From the NCBI RefSeq assembly GCF_049801075.1, contig NZ_JBNAGG010000004.1, positions 62,001 to 126,000 on the forward strand: a stretch of 64,000 nucleotides of DNA, given 5' to 3'. Of the stretch, positions 18,029 through 26,906 are shown piece by piece. How positions within the stretch are numbered: position 1 is the first letter of the stretch; each line of letters starts with the position of its first letter. The notes below the pieces were generated by a model. The model was not told the origin of the DNA, did no database searches, and was given only the letters and a program-made list of their open reading frames with translations. A program made the position numbers and the translations under genes. This DNA is from Maritalea sp049801075 (GTDB lineage: Bacteria > Pseudomonadota > Alphaproteobacteria > Rhizobiales > Devosiaceae).

Positions 18029-18846
18029 TCAGTGGCGTGCGGTGCCAAATATTTGAGCGCTTTTTTATAGATATCTTCATTGGCTGCGGCGATGACTTGC
18101 CCGCCATGCACAGCAGACTTGCCCGACCAGGTTGTGACAATGCCGCCTGCTTCTTCCACCAAGGGAATCATTGCGGCAATGTCCACATCCTTTAACCCTT
18201 CTTCGACCACCAATTCGCCGTGACCAGCGGCCAACATGGCGTAGCCATAGCAATCCAATCCATACCGTGCGAGCTTTACAGCATCTTCAAGCCGGTCATA
18301 GGCGGACCCAGTTTGCTCGGTGAGAAAGATGCGCGGCGAGGTGGTGAACATGCGGGCATCATCAAGATCAGTGACTTGGCTGGTTTTGAGAGTTGCCGAT
18401 TCTGCGTTGCGTTCAACAAGCGCGCCTTCGCCTTTGATGGCGATAAAGTTTTCGCCGATATGGGGTTGGCTCATGAGCCCGGCAATAGGCAAGTTATTGT
18501 GGGTGAGGGCGATCAATGTGCCCCAAACTGGCAAGCCAGAAATGAAGGCGCGGGTGCCGTCGATCGGGTCGATCACCCAGTTAAACGGACTGTCGCTTTG
18601 CTGGTTGGCCAGCTCTTCGCCGCTGATTCCGTGATTCGGAAAATACTTGTTTATGACCTTGCGGATCGCCATTTCGGCCTGTTTGTCGGCCTCGGTTACA
18701 GGATCAAAGCCTTGGTCTAATTTGTTCTCAATGGCGATAAAAGTGCGAAAATAGGCATTGGTGATCTTGGACGCTTCGGCAGACGCCTCGCGCAATAGAT
18801 CATTGATTTCGCTTATTTTAATTTCGCTGTTCCAGTCTGAATTCAT
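18025..18846 (-). CDS. hisN: Histidinol-phosphatase, inositol-monophosphatase family
   Basis: A 273-residue magnesium-dependent phosphatase. Metal-binding and catalytic motifs are complete: DPVTEADKQAE, then ISGEEL, then DPIDGTRAFISG, and the C-terminal DVDIAAMIPLVEEAGG. The sequence is closer to the HisN subgroup (histidine biosynthesis, histidinol-phosphate to histidinol) than to SuhB, judged from the FISGLPVWGTLIAL stretch. The location near N-formylglutamate amidohydrolase and cpdR agrees with rhizobial hisN loci. Substrate assignment is probable, not certain. Confidence 0.85.
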   Translation of the reverse strand: MNSDWNSEIKISEINDLLREASAEASKITNAYFRTFIAIENKLDQGFDPVTEADKQAEMAIRKVINKYFPNHGISGEELANQQSDSPFNWVIDPIDGTRAFISGLPVWGTLIALTHNNLPIAGLMSQPHIGENFIAIKGEGALVERNAESATLKTSQVTDLDDARMFTTSPRIFLTEQTGSAYDRLEDAVKLARYGLDCYGYAMLAAGHGELVVEEGLKDVDIAAMIPLVEEAGGIVTTWSGKSAVHGGQVIAAANEDIYKKALKYLAPHATD

Positions 18847-18956
18847 CAGTTCTTATCGCCTTTTATTTGCCTGTGTGCCAGAAGAATACAATTGTTAATA
18901 AATTGTACACTTTTTCACCTTAGCTTTGATTATGAGACAACTTGTATTATCCTAAA

Positions 18957-19101
18957 TAATGGTAGTTGGATCGTTTGCAATTCTGGGCACTCAGTTCACC
19001 CCAGTAAGTGCATGATGCATTAGCAGCTCACTGATCTGACAGCGTCGAGCTGCTGACGTTTCCTCCCTTGACTTTGGGCCGCTTTGGGCGGCCCCCTTTT
19101 T
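18957..19101 (+). ncRNA. Small RNA resembling the suhB/mmgR (alpha-r8) family
   Basis: A structured stretch divergent from an inositol-monophosphatase-family gene. It holds short stems, an unpaired TTTCCTCCCTTGAC run (19059-19072), and an intrinsic terminator GGGCCGC/GCGGCCC with a 5-base loop followed by CCTTTTT (19076-19101). A pyrimidine-rich anti-ribosome-site run directly before a GGGCCGC terminator, plus the neighbouring phosphatase gene, agrees with the suhB motif RNA (mmgR) of rhizobia. The 5' end is approximate, and the family call rests on remembered features. Confidence 0.65.
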
Positions 19102-19127
19102 CGAGATCAGTCCAGTTATGTTGGGGT

Positions 19128-20009
19128 TTATTCGGCTGCGAGCTGCTGATCAAGCAATTCGTTTAGATCAAGCCGCGTATAGAGTGCGATCAGTTTTTGC
19201 AAAATGGCTTGGATCGACGCAAAATTTTGCGTTTTCTCTAGGCTCGCTTCATTCATATAAAGATGGCGTCCAATTTCAATTTGAAGCGCATGCACATTGT
19301 TATGGGGTTGGCCATAAGCCTTAGTGATAAAGCCGCCGGCATAGGGGCGATTGCGGGCCACTTTCAGCCCCGCTGTGGTGAACAGCGTATCAGTCAATTC
19401 CACCAAAATGGGGTGACAAGCGCTACCATGTCGGTCGCCCAAAACAATGTCGGGCGCATTGGAATTGCCAGATTTGTCGAGATTGGGCATGGAATGACAA
19501 TCAATCAACACTGCAATACCAAACCTGTTCAAGGTTTGGGTGAGCAAGGTTTGCAGCGTGTTGTGGTAGGGCTTGTAAATGCCTTCAATCCGCATCAGCG
19601 CATCGTCATGGCTTAGTTTTTCGCGATAGATCGGTTTACGTTCGGCGACGATCTTTGCGATGGTGCCCAAGCCAGCTGCAACGCGGGGTGACCCCGTATT
19701 GTAATTTGGTTTGAGTGGCTCGTGAAACATTTTCGGATCGAGCTCATAGGGCTCGCGGTTCACGTCCAGATAAGCGCGTGGGAAATGGGCGCGCAGCATC
19801 ATCGCGCCCATGTGGGGCGCGCGCTCAAATAGCTCATCCACATAGGCATCTTCAGATTGCCGAATAGAAAGATTATCGAGCCGGGTCATTTCGAGAAAAC
19901 GGTTTGGATAGTCGCGCCCGGAATGGGCGGAGTTGAACACGAACGGCATGCGTTGCAAGCGCGGTCGGATGGTTTCAAATGCGGGCCGATCGGCAAAATC
20001 TGAGTTCAA
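19128..20009 (-). CDS. N-formylglutamate amidohydrolase family protein
   Basis: A 293-residue zinc-dependent hydrolase of the N-formylglutamate amidohydrolase family (PF05013). Typical blocks are VFNSAHSGRDYPNRF at the N-terminus, RAYLDVNREPYELDP, the DDALMRIEGIYKPYH segment, VLIDCHSMP with the metal-binding His, and LQIEIGRHLYMNE. It probably releases formate or an amide product from N-acylated amino acids; the true substrate is not determined by sequence. It is divergent from cpdR, an arrangement conserved in rhizobia, with a perfect 22-bp palindrome in between. Confidence 0.9.
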   Translation of the reverse strand: MNSDFADRPAFETIRPRLQRMPFVFNSAHSGRDYPNRFLEMTRLDNLSIRQSEDAYVDELFERAPHMGAMMLRAHFPRAYLDVNREPYELDPKMFHEPLKPNYNTGSPRVAAGLGTIAKIVAERKPIYREKLSHDDALMRIEGIYKPYHNTLQTLLTQTLNRFGIAVLIDCHSMPNLDKSGNSNAPDIVLGDRHGSACHPILVELTDTLFTTAGLKVARNRPYAGGFITKAYGQPHNNVHALQIEIGRHLYMNEASLEKTQNFASIQAILQKLIALYTRLDLNELLDQQLAAE

Positions 20010-20094
20010 ACCATTCTCCCTTCGGCGACAATTTGTTTGCGCATTGTGGCATAATTACAGTTTGCCCAAAACGGGATGAAAAATCTAGAGCAAC

Positions 20095-20116
20095 TTATTG
20101 TTTCGCGAAACAATAA
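20095..20116. promoter_or_regulatory. Perfect 22-bp palindrome between N-formylglutamate amidohydrolase and cpdR genes
   Basis: TTATTGTTTCG followed at once by its exact reverse complement CGAAACAATAA, lying between two divergent starts, so it is unlikely to be a terminator. It may be an operator for a dimeric regulator. No regulator is assigned. Confidence 0.55.
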
Positions 20117-20220
20117 TGAGCGGCAGGATTATTCCGCCTTAAAACAAATAATCCCTTGATAGGGGCCGGAAATCGGGGCAAAATCGCGAATCAGTGCAAT
20201 CGGGTCAGGGGACATCAGCA

Positions 20221-20580
20221 ATGCGTCGCATTTTGCTTGCAGAAGACGATAACGACATGCGTAAATTTTTGACGCGTGCGCTTTCCAGTGCAGGCTATGA
20301 TGTTGTTGCGTTTGATAATGGACGCTCCGCTTATGAGAAATTGCGCGAAGAGCCATTCACATTGCTTTTGTCTGATATTGTGATGCCGGAAATGGATGGC
20401 ATTGAGCTGGCGCGTCGGGCCACTGAGTTGGACCCTGACTTGAAAGTTATGTTCATCACCGGGTTTGCTGCCGTTGCGCTTAACCCTGACAGCGAAGCGC
20501 CGAAAGATGCTTCTGTTTTGTCGAAGCCTTTCCATTTGAAAGATTTGGTGGATGAGGTAGAGCGCTTGCTGGCTGCCTAG
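20221..20580 (+). CDS. cpdR: Single-domain response regulator CpdR
   Basis: A 119-residue stand-alone receiver domain. The acidic pocket LLAEDDNDM, the phosphoacceptor Asp52 in LLLSDIVMPEMDGIELA, the FITGF switch region and Lys in LSKPFHLKDLVDEVERLL are all present. High similarity to rhizobial and Caulobacter CpdR, which controls ClpXP-dependent proteolysis of cell-cycle regulators after the CckA-ChpT phosphorelay. The ATG at 20221 is used because AGGGGA precedes it and upstream codons do not match the family. It is divergent from the amidohydrolase gene, as in other rhizobia. Confidence 0.93.
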   Translation: MRRILLAEDDNDMRKFLTRALSSAGYDVVAFDNGRSAYEKLREEPFTLLLSDIVMPEMDGIELARRATELDPDLKVMFITGFAAVALNPDSEAPKDASVLSKPFHLKDLVDEVERLLAA

Positions 20581-20592
20581 TCTGGTCTGCCG

Positions 20593-21552
20593 CTAAATTT
20601 CACCGTTGAAATATGAACTGATGCGTTGATGCATGGGCGCCATGTCGGCATCTGAGGGCATATGCGCGCTGTGTTCAAGAATTTCCATGTGCGCCATGGG
20701 CAGGCTTTGCTTGGCGTTGGCCAAGGTTGGGGCGTGCGGGAACACAAAGTCTTTTTGCGCGAAGATCGCAAAGGTTGGCGTTACGCGATCTTCAAAATCG
20801 CCGCTTTTGAAGGGCCCCGCGGGGCGGTGTCGCCAAAACTCTGTATATCGGATCACGCCATCAAAATAGTCTAGATTTTCCGGCGTCAGGCTGCGTGACA
20901 GTGGCCGGGCAATGCGCTTGAGCCAATCGTGGCTGATCGTGTCCGGATCATGAAACGGCCACCAGCGATAGGTGAGCCAATTCACAGCGAGCCCTAGATA
21001 TAATTTTAGATAAGGCAGGTTGGGGGTTAGGCCCGCAGGTACAATCAGTGCTTGTTTGCCCACACGCTCCGGTGCCATCGCCGTCATTTCCAAAGCAATC
21101 GAGCCGCCAAAGCTGGCGGACGCTATGCCAACCTTGTGCAGGTTGAGTTGATCCAAAACCTCAAATGCCCATTTGCCGTAAGCGCCCTTTTTGTTGGGAA
21201 AAGGCCGGTCTTCAGAGTGGCCGGGTTGGCCGATCAAGTCCGGTGCGATCAATAAATGTGACTTTTGCAGTTCGGCGAAAAAGTCCAGCATCATTGGGCC
21301 AGCAATTGACATGCCGGGCAGGATGAAAAGTGGAGGCGCGGCTGGGTCGCCGGCAATCGACAAGAAGGTTTGGCCATAAGATGTGGGCACCATTTTGTGC
21401 CGCAGCGGGAATGGCAATTCATCTATCGATTTTTGATAAAGGGACCATAGGCGCGCGCGCCCCGCGTGCGAGCGATAGACAGAGTTGCGCGGCAAAGGCT
21501 TGGCCGGATCTGCGAGCCGCAAGAGCGCCTGATCTGTGGGCAGATGGTTCAT
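20593..21552 (-). CDS. Alpha/beta hydrolase
   Basis: A 319-residue alpha/beta-hydrolase-fold protein. An oxyanion-type strand PLFILPGMSIAGPMML, a DLIGQPGHSE turn, the nucleophile region GIASASFGGSIALEM, an acid in FAQKDFVFP and a histidine in LEHSAHMPSD are visible. The elbow reads S-A-S-F-G instead of the usual G-x-S-x-G, so the first glycine is replaced. It follows the desaturase gene with a 4-base ATGA overlap, so both are probably one operon with a shared lipid role. Substrate unknown. Confidence 0.8.
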   Translation of the reverse strand: MNHLPTDQALLRLADPAKPLPRNSVYRSHAGRARLWSLYQKSIDELPFPLRHKMVPTSYGQTFLSIAGDPAAPPLFILPGMSIAGPMMLDFFAELQKSHLLIAPDLIGQPGHSEDRPFPNKKGAYGKWAFEVLDQLNLHKVGIASASFGGSIALEMTAMAPERVGKQALIVPAGLTPNLPYLKLYLGLAVNWLTYRWWPFHDPDTISHDWLKRIARPLSRSLTPENLDYFDGVIRYTEFWRHRPAGPFKSGDFEDRVTPTFAIFAQKDFVFPHAPTLANAKQSLPMAHMEILEHSAHMPSDADMAPMHQRISSYFNGEI

Positions 21553-22412
21553 GTTCGATCACCCAACGGGTCAATGATGGTGATTTTGACGCCATCTTTT
21601 TCAAGGCTATCGCGTGTGCGATTGAATAGGTCTTCGTGTGTGAATGAAGGTAGGCGCGGATATTCGTGATGTAGAAAATGGTGATTGTTCAGCCAAAAGA
21701 ACGGGCAAATTACCCATTCCCAAATCCGTTCCCCATGGATGATGCGGGTTGTGCGGCGGCGGTCTGGCGTTTGTTCCGCATCGTGCAGCAGCCGATGTGA
21801 GGTAGAGATGATGGCAGAGGCGAGTGATGCAGGGCCAAGCCACAAGAAGAATGTTTCTATAGGTGCGATGATTAAAAGTGTTAGCAAAACGATGATTTGC
21901 ACCGCAATGCGTATATATGCACCAACGATAAATCGGGGGGACAGCTCTTTGTTGCGCGCGGCAATGATGAAGAGCCGCAAATAGTGCAGGGGCACAAAAA
22001 GCGCGAGAATAAAGCCCACCAAAATCGAATGTTTTTGCATCCAATAGTCTGGATCAAGCGCAGGATCATTGGTGTTGGAATGGTGACGCAAATGCAAAAA
22101 CTTAAAGGTGGGGAAATCATAGAGCAGCATTAAAGAATGGATGCTGCCCACAACCTGATCCAGCCATTGATGTTTCCCGCTGCCAGAAATGGTTTTGTGC
22201 GAGGCCTCGTGGGCCAAGGCAAAGCTGACATGGATGCATAAAAAGCTGACAATTGCGGCGGCCCATAGGGGGCAGGTGCCAAACAAGGTTGCCGCAAGAT
22301 TGATCAAAAATACAGACACCACAAAGATCGAGACCACCAAAGTTGGCCAAGCAATTTTTCCGTGGTGCGCTTTTAGAATTTCTCGCGCCATTTGTTTGTG
22401 GTCGGTAGACAT
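21549..22412 (-). CDS. Fatty acid desaturase-like membrane protein
   Basis: A 287-residue integral membrane di-iron protein of the fatty-acid desaturase/hydroxylase superfamily. Three histidine boxes are present: HEASHK, HLRHHSN and NHHFLHHEYP, set between hydrophobic segments. The ATG at 22412 is chosen; a TTG 39 bases earlier could extend it but adds no family sequence. The gene overlaps the downstream alpha/beta-hydrolase gene by 4 bases. The acyl substrate (phospholipid, acyl-CoA or carotenoid-like) cannot be decided from sequence. Confidence 0.87.
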   Translation of the reverse strand: MSTDHKQMAREILKAHHGKIAWPTLVVSIFVVSVFLINLAATLFGTCPLWAAAIVSFLCIHVSFALAHEASHKTISGSGKHQWLDQVVGSIHSLMLLYDFPTFKFLHLRHHSNTNDPALDPDYWMQKHSILVGFILALFVPLHYLRLFIIAARNKELSPRFIVGAYIRIAVQIIVLLTLLIIAPIETFFLWLGPASLASAIISTSHRLLHDAEQTPDRRRTTRIIHGERIWEWVICPFFWLNNHHFLHHEYPRLPSFTHEDLFNRTRDSLEKDGVKITIIDPLGDRT

Positions 22413-22576
22413 TGAACACCCAAAACCTTCGGTCTGGTGATTAGTATGCAAGTCAATAATTGATCTGTCTAGTTCTGGATATTCGGCCTTATTTATGATT
22501 TGGCCTATTGACCTAACTATCAGTTTTATGGTCTATCAGCGTCGCACTGATTTTACCGTCAGTTTCGCAAAAAGAT

Positions 22577-22651
22577 GGGCGTGTAGCTCAGCGGGAGAGC
22601 ACTACGTTGACATCGTAGGGGTCACTGGTTCAATCCCAGTCACGCCCACCA
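22577..22651 (+). tRNA. tRNA-Val (anticodon GAC)
   Basis: A full cloverleaf of 75 bases with encoded CCA: acceptor GGGCGTG/CACGCCC, D arm GCTC/GAGC, anticodon arm CTACG-TTGACAT-CGTAG with anticodon GAC, variable GGGTC, and T arm ACTGG-TTCAATC-CCAGT. It reads GUC (and GUU) valine codons. A TTGACC at about 22508 upstream could be its -35 element. Confidence 0.98.
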
Positions 22652-22854
22652 TCTTTTCTTCAGATATTTTTGATGTTTTGGGGCTTGCTGCCCATGGATT
22701 TTGCGCGCAATTCACAACCCTAAGTGGCGTTATGGTGCATTTTGCGCGTATGATTTAAGTGGTTGTTATATAAGCAATTTATTGTCACATAAGTTTCATA
22801 TTGCGTTAGGAAATTGGCGACAATTGAGGATCAATATCGCGCGTATATTCTTTA

Positions 22855-25275
22855 ATGATGAAATATCAGGTTGCGCCCAATATGACCTTCTCCCGATGTT
22901 TAAATGAATTGAAATTGTCCACCAAAATGTCGGCTCTTCTGGCTGGGTTGGTGTTGGTAACTGTACTTTGCACCTCCACGCTTAGCTATTTTTTCTCTGT
23001 GCGCTCCTTGCAATATGAAGCAGAAACACGGCTTGGCTCGATTGCTTCACTCAAATCTCGGTTGATTGCCGATCAATTGGCTTCGATCGAGAATGAATTG
23101 CTGCTCAATGCCAATAAACGAAACATCACTGATGGTGTGGCGTTGTTGGCAAGCGCCTTTGGTGGGCTTGCTTTTATGGGCGATGTGACCGGGCTGCTGC
23201 AATCTGCTTATATCGATGACAACCCTAATAGCGAAACGGAACGTTACTTGATGGAGCGGTCCTCGTTGGGTGATGCCTATGATCGCTATCATGCGGGGCG
23301 ACATGGTGGGCTGGTCGATATGGCCTTGGCCAGCGACTATGGCGACGTCTACCTTTTCGATAAAAAAGGCAATTTGATCTATTCGGTGTTTAAACATCGC
23401 GATTTTGCCAACAATTTTGCGGATGAATCTTCCCCCTATTTTGCCACTGGGTTGGGGAAGGCCTATCGCACAGCGCTGGAATCAGAAGTTGGCGAAACCA
23501 GCTTTGCAGACTTTGCGCCTTATCCGTCGGGCACAGGGCAGCAAGCAGCATTTTTTGCGACCCCCGTGGCCGATGAAGAGGGCAAAACCATTGGGGTTAT
23601 GGCCATTCAGGTGAAGATCGCCACGCTCAGTTCAATCCTTAGGTTGGCCGAGGGATTGGGGATGACCGGGCATTCGCAATTGATGGGTGTTGATGGGCGT
23701 TTGATCGCCAGTTCACATGCGGATCGCACTATGGATTATGCGCTTACTGGATTGAGAGACGATAACGCGGACAAATGGCAAAGCCGTTTTGTGGTCAATG
23801 CGAATGACGCCAAGGGGGACTTGCGCACATTTGTGTCTGACATTGTCGATTTTGATAAAGCTGCTTGGTCAGTGGGTGTGTCGCAAACGCAGGCGGAATT
23901 GATGCAGCCCAGTAAGACGTTGGGCTGGTTGATGTTGGCCGTTGGCATGATCATCATCCTATTGTCGACCAGTTTGGCGCTGCTTTATGCCCGTTCCATT
24001 GCCAAACCGATCACGCAGCTCACCGATTGCATGCGCCAATTGGCAAAAGGGACATATGCCATTACTTTGCCTGCAATGACACGTCGCGATGAAATTGGCG
24101 ATATGCGAGCGACGGTAGATGTTTTCCGATCCAATGCCGAGCGAGTGGCGCAGCTTTCTGCGGACAATGAACAGCGCATGGCGGAGCGCGAAAAAAGATC
24201 GGTGCAAATGGACTCGTTTCAGGCGACCATGTCGGAAGTGGTGGAAGCAGCCGCCAATGGTGATTTTTCGCAGCGCTTGCCTGAGAACCAAATGGACTCG
24301 CAATTGTCTACTTTGGCTAAGGCCGTGAACAAGCTTGTGCAAAATGTGGAGCGCGGCGTGTCAGAAACCGCACGTGTTTTATCGGCATTGGCGCAGGCTG
24401 ATTTGACCCAGCGGATGGAAGGGGATTATCGCGGTGCATTTTCTCGCCTCCGCGACGATACGAATGAGGTTGCACAGGCATTGAGTGACATTGTTGCGAA
24501 GTTGAAGCGCGCGTCCGTGTCGATCAAAACCGCGAGCCATGGCATGAATCTAAATGCCCAGGATTTGACAGATCGCAGCGGGCAGCAATCGCAATTGGTG
24601 CAGGACACAAGGGCGAGCATGCATGAGGTGGCGCAATTGATCAATGCGGCGGCCTCAAGCACAAATGAGGTGGCGCATCGCTCAAAAGACGTGGGTGACA
24701 CTGCCGTTAAAAATGCGGAAGTGATGCAGCGGGCCAATGAAGCTATGGAGCGGATTACCCAAAGCGCCAACAAGATTTCGGCCATTATCGGTATGATTGA
24801 CGACATTGCCTTCCAAACAAATTTGCTGGCGCTGAATGCATCTGTTGAAGCGGCAAGAGCAGGGGAAGCTGGTAAAGGCTTCGCAGTTGTGGCCGTTGAA
24901 GTGCGCCGCTTAGCGCAATCCGCCGCTGAAGCCTCTAATGAAGTCAAAGCGTTGATTGAGCAAAGCTCCAATGAAGTTTCGCAAGGCTCGAAATTGGTGT
25001 CCCAATCCACCAAGATGCTCAATCATATGTTGGATGGGGTGCGCGACAATAACCAAGCGTTGGTGCAGTTGGCGACGGAGACAAATATGCAGGCGCAAAC
25101 CATCACCCATTTGAGCGAGGATATCTCCAGCTTAGGCGACATGATTAGCGAAAGCTCGGCACTGGTTTTGCGCAACAATGAAAACATCGAACACACAGCT
25201 CACCAGTCAAATCGGTTGGATGATATAGTTGAGTTGTTCCATCTTGAAGAGCAGAATCATAGGCTAAGCGCTTAA
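22855..25275 (+). CDS. Methyl-accepting chemotaxis protein
   Basis: An 806-residue chemoreceptor. The first membrane helix is at about residues 26-48 and the second at about 356-378, enclosing a roughly 300-residue periplasmic sensor with Cache-like features. A HAMP domain follows, then two more HAMP-like modules (around GDFSQRLP and LTQRMEGDYRGAF), then the signalling domain with the conserved hairpin IDDIAFQTNLLALNASVEAA near residue 650. No CheR-binding pentapeptide is at the C-terminus. It stands alone, downstream of tRNA-Val. The ligand is unknown. Confidence 0.93.
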   Translation: MMKYQVAPNMTFSRCLNELKLSTKMSALLAGLVLVTVLCTSTLSYFFSVRSLQYEAETRLGSIASLKSRLIADQLASIENELLLNANKRNITDGVALLASAFGGLAFMGDVTGLLQSAYIDDNPNSETERYLMERSSLGDAYDRYHAGRHGGLVDMALASDYGDVYLFDKKGNLIYSVFKHRDFANNFADESSPYFATGLGKAYRTALESEVGETSFADFAPYPSGTGQQAAFFATPVADEEGKTIGVMAIQVKIATLSSILRLAEGLGMTGHSQLMGVDGRLIASSHADRTMDYALTGLRDDNADKWQSRFVVNANDAKGDLRTFVSDIVDFDKAAWSVGVSQTQAELMQPSKTLGWLMLAVGMIIILLSTSLALLYARSIAKPITQLTDCMRQLAKGTYAITLPAMTRRDEIGDMRATVDVFRSNAERVAQLSADNEQRMAEREKRSVQMDSFQATMSEVVEAAANGDFSQRLPENQMDSQLSTLAKAVNKLVQNVERGVSETARVLSALAQADLTQRMEGDYRGAFSRLRDDTNEVAQALSDIVAKLKRASVSIKTASHGMNLNAQDLTDRSGQQSQLVQDTRASMHEVAQLINAAASSTNEVAHRSKDVGDTAVKNAEVMQRANEAMERITQSANKISAIIGMIDDIAFQTNLLALNASVEAARAGEAGKGFAVVAVEVRRLAQSAAEASNEVKALIEQSSNEVSQGSKLVSQSTKMLNHMLDGVRDNNQALVQLATETNMQAQTITHLSEDISSLGDMISESSALVLRNNENIEHTAHQSNRLDDIVELFHLEEQNHRLSA

Positions 25276-25302
25276 AGAAAGCGGCGGCAGTTGCAGCCTG
25301 CC

Positions 25303-26604
25303 CTATCTCTGTTCTTCATTCAATTTCAGCGCGCACAGGGCGGAGACAAAGCACATGATCGCAAACAAGCCGATCACCAATTGTGTGCCGAAGAGTTCGC
25401 CAATGACGCCAAAGATGGACCCGGCCAGCAACACCACACCGATGATTGTGTTGCTGAGCGCTGTATAAATCGCGCGATCATCCTTTGAAGCCATATCAAC
25501 CAAATGGGTTGAACGGCCCAAACGGACGCCCTGATAGGCGATCATCAAGCCAAATAGCAACAAAGGTAGGATGAACCAGCTTTCCGCCCAGCCAAATAGG
25601 CTGGCCATGGCACTCAGGCTTAGGGCGATGCCGCCCATTAGCCCTGAAAAGGCGAGGGTTTTGCGGCTCGACCGATCTGCCAGACGGCCCCAAATATAGC
25701 TAGAGATCAGACCGGCACCTGCGGACGCCAACAGCAATAGACCTAGGCCTTGGAACGCTTCAGTGCCTGCATCAGCGCCACCCAGTGCCACCAGAAATGG
25801 GGGCGCGAGGGCGGTGGCGGTGAGCAGAGCGCGGGTGAGGATGAACCAGAACAATTGTTTGTCTTTTGCCAAAGCGGGTGCGTTTTGCAGGGCCAAAGTG
25901 AACGGATTGCCACCGCCTTCAGTGGCGCCTTTTTCCTCGGCGAGGCGCAAAAAACTTAGGCTGCCTAATATCCAAAGGGCTGCTGCAATCGCCAAACCGA
26001 GTTGCACCACGAACATTTTGTTGTCGCCTGCGATGGTAAGCAGCAAGGCAAAGGCAATGACAAAGCCAGCGCCAATGCTGGCGGCTGTTCCGGTGGCTGT
26101 GCCGCGCACGGACTTATCGACGGTTTTGCCCAGCACGTCTTTGTAAGCGACAGAGCAGATTGAGCGCGCGAGAGCGAGAACGGCCAAGAGAGTGAGGATG
26201 ACAATGCCCAATGCCCACCCCTGCAGTGTAAATGCAGCCAAGGCCATGCCCGCTGCAGCGGCACCTTGCAAAAAAGCGCCAAATGCCCACGCAAATTTAC
26301 GTTGCGGCAAGCTGCGAATATACCCCGCGGTGAAGAGCTGTGGCAGCAATGCCCCCGCTTCTCGCACAGGCACCAACATGCCGATAATGGCATTGGGGGC
26401 ACCAGCGCTGGTCAGCAGCCAGCTCAAAATCAATTTGGGATCAACCAGCCCATCCGCCATTTTGCTCATGCTAAGGGAGGCAACATGGATCGCGAAATTG
26501 TCCTCTTTTGCATTGCAGGCTTTTTCGGGAATGTCTTTGCACACCCGGCCATCATCTTCAGCGGTCAATAAGTCATAGGCAATTTTGCTGGGTGATTGGC
26601 CCAT
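25303..26604 (-). CDS. MFS permease
   Basis: A 433-residue protein with about ten to twelve hydrophobic segments and the MFS-like loop SSYIWGRLADRSSRKTLAFSG between helices of the second half. The N-terminal 60 residues are polar and could be partly untranslated, since Met45 or Met48 (SLSMSKMADG) also offer starts; AAGGATC precedes the annotated ATG at a plausible distance. It is convergent with the chemoreceptor gene. Substrate unknown. Confidence 0.8.
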   Translation of the reverse strand: MGQSPSKIAYDLLTAEDDGRVCKDIPEKACNAKEDNFAIHVASLSMSKMADGLVDPKLILSWLLTSAGAPNAIIGMLVPVREAGALLPQLFTAGYIRSLPQRKFAWAFGAFLQGAAAAGMALAAFTLQGWALGIVILTLLAVLALARSICSVAYKDVLGKTVDKSVRGTATGTAASIGAGFVIAFALLLTIAGDNKMFVVQLGLAIAAALWILGSLSFLRLAEEKGATEGGGNPFTLALQNAPALAKDKQLFWFILTRALLTATALAPPFLVALGGADAGTEAFQGLGLLLLASAGAGLISSYIWGRLADRSSRKTLAFSGLMGGIALSLSAMASLFGWAESWFILPLLLFGLMIAYQGVRLGRSTHLVDMASKDDRAIYTALSNTIIGVVLLAGSIFGVIGELFGTQLVIGLFAIMCFVSALCALKLNEEQR

Positions 26605-26906
26605 AGATATTTGATCCTTTGTATTCTTTTATAGCGTACGTGACGTCCGCCTCATCCGATCAGCAGTGATGCATTTAAGCATGGATGCGACGTCGATTTG
26701 ATGTTGGTGAAACTATAGAGGTGCCCAAGAAGAATACGCTAGAAGGAAAACAGTTCCCCTCGTTCAGCAAAGAAATTGCGGCTGCGGGTTTGCTATTTGT
26801 CGCGAGCCAAGGTGGTGTGTCGGAAAAAGGAAAACCCGGCCATATTCAGGAGAGGAATAGGTCGGGTTTAGGTGGGCTGTTGGGATAGCTAAGGACGTTC
26901 GGTACT
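26605..26906. other. 302-bp gap between the ABC exporter operon end and the MFS gene
   Basis: The gap contains a -10-like TATAAA ahead of the MFS gene on the minus strand, small palindromic words (GACGTC, ATGC-N6-GCAT), and the presumed terminator of the exporter operon. A 67-codon plus-strand frame at 26685-26888 resembles nothing and lacks support. Confidence 0.5.
26822..26869 (-). terminator. Probable terminator of the ABC exporter operon
   Basis: On the minus strand AAACCCG (26869-26863) pairs with CGGGTTT (26838-26832) around a long loop, followed by TTTTCCTTTTTCC. It lies about 40 bases past the last permease stop. The large loop makes this a moderate call. Confidence 0.45.

Noticed and set aside
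24426..25022. Minus-strand 198-codon frame inside the chemoreceptor gene
   Set aside because: Exact shadow of the conserved signalling domain on the opposite strand.
26685..26888. Plus-strand 67-codon frame in the gap before the MFS gene
   Set aside because: No ribosome site or family resemblance; overlaps the probable exporter terminator.
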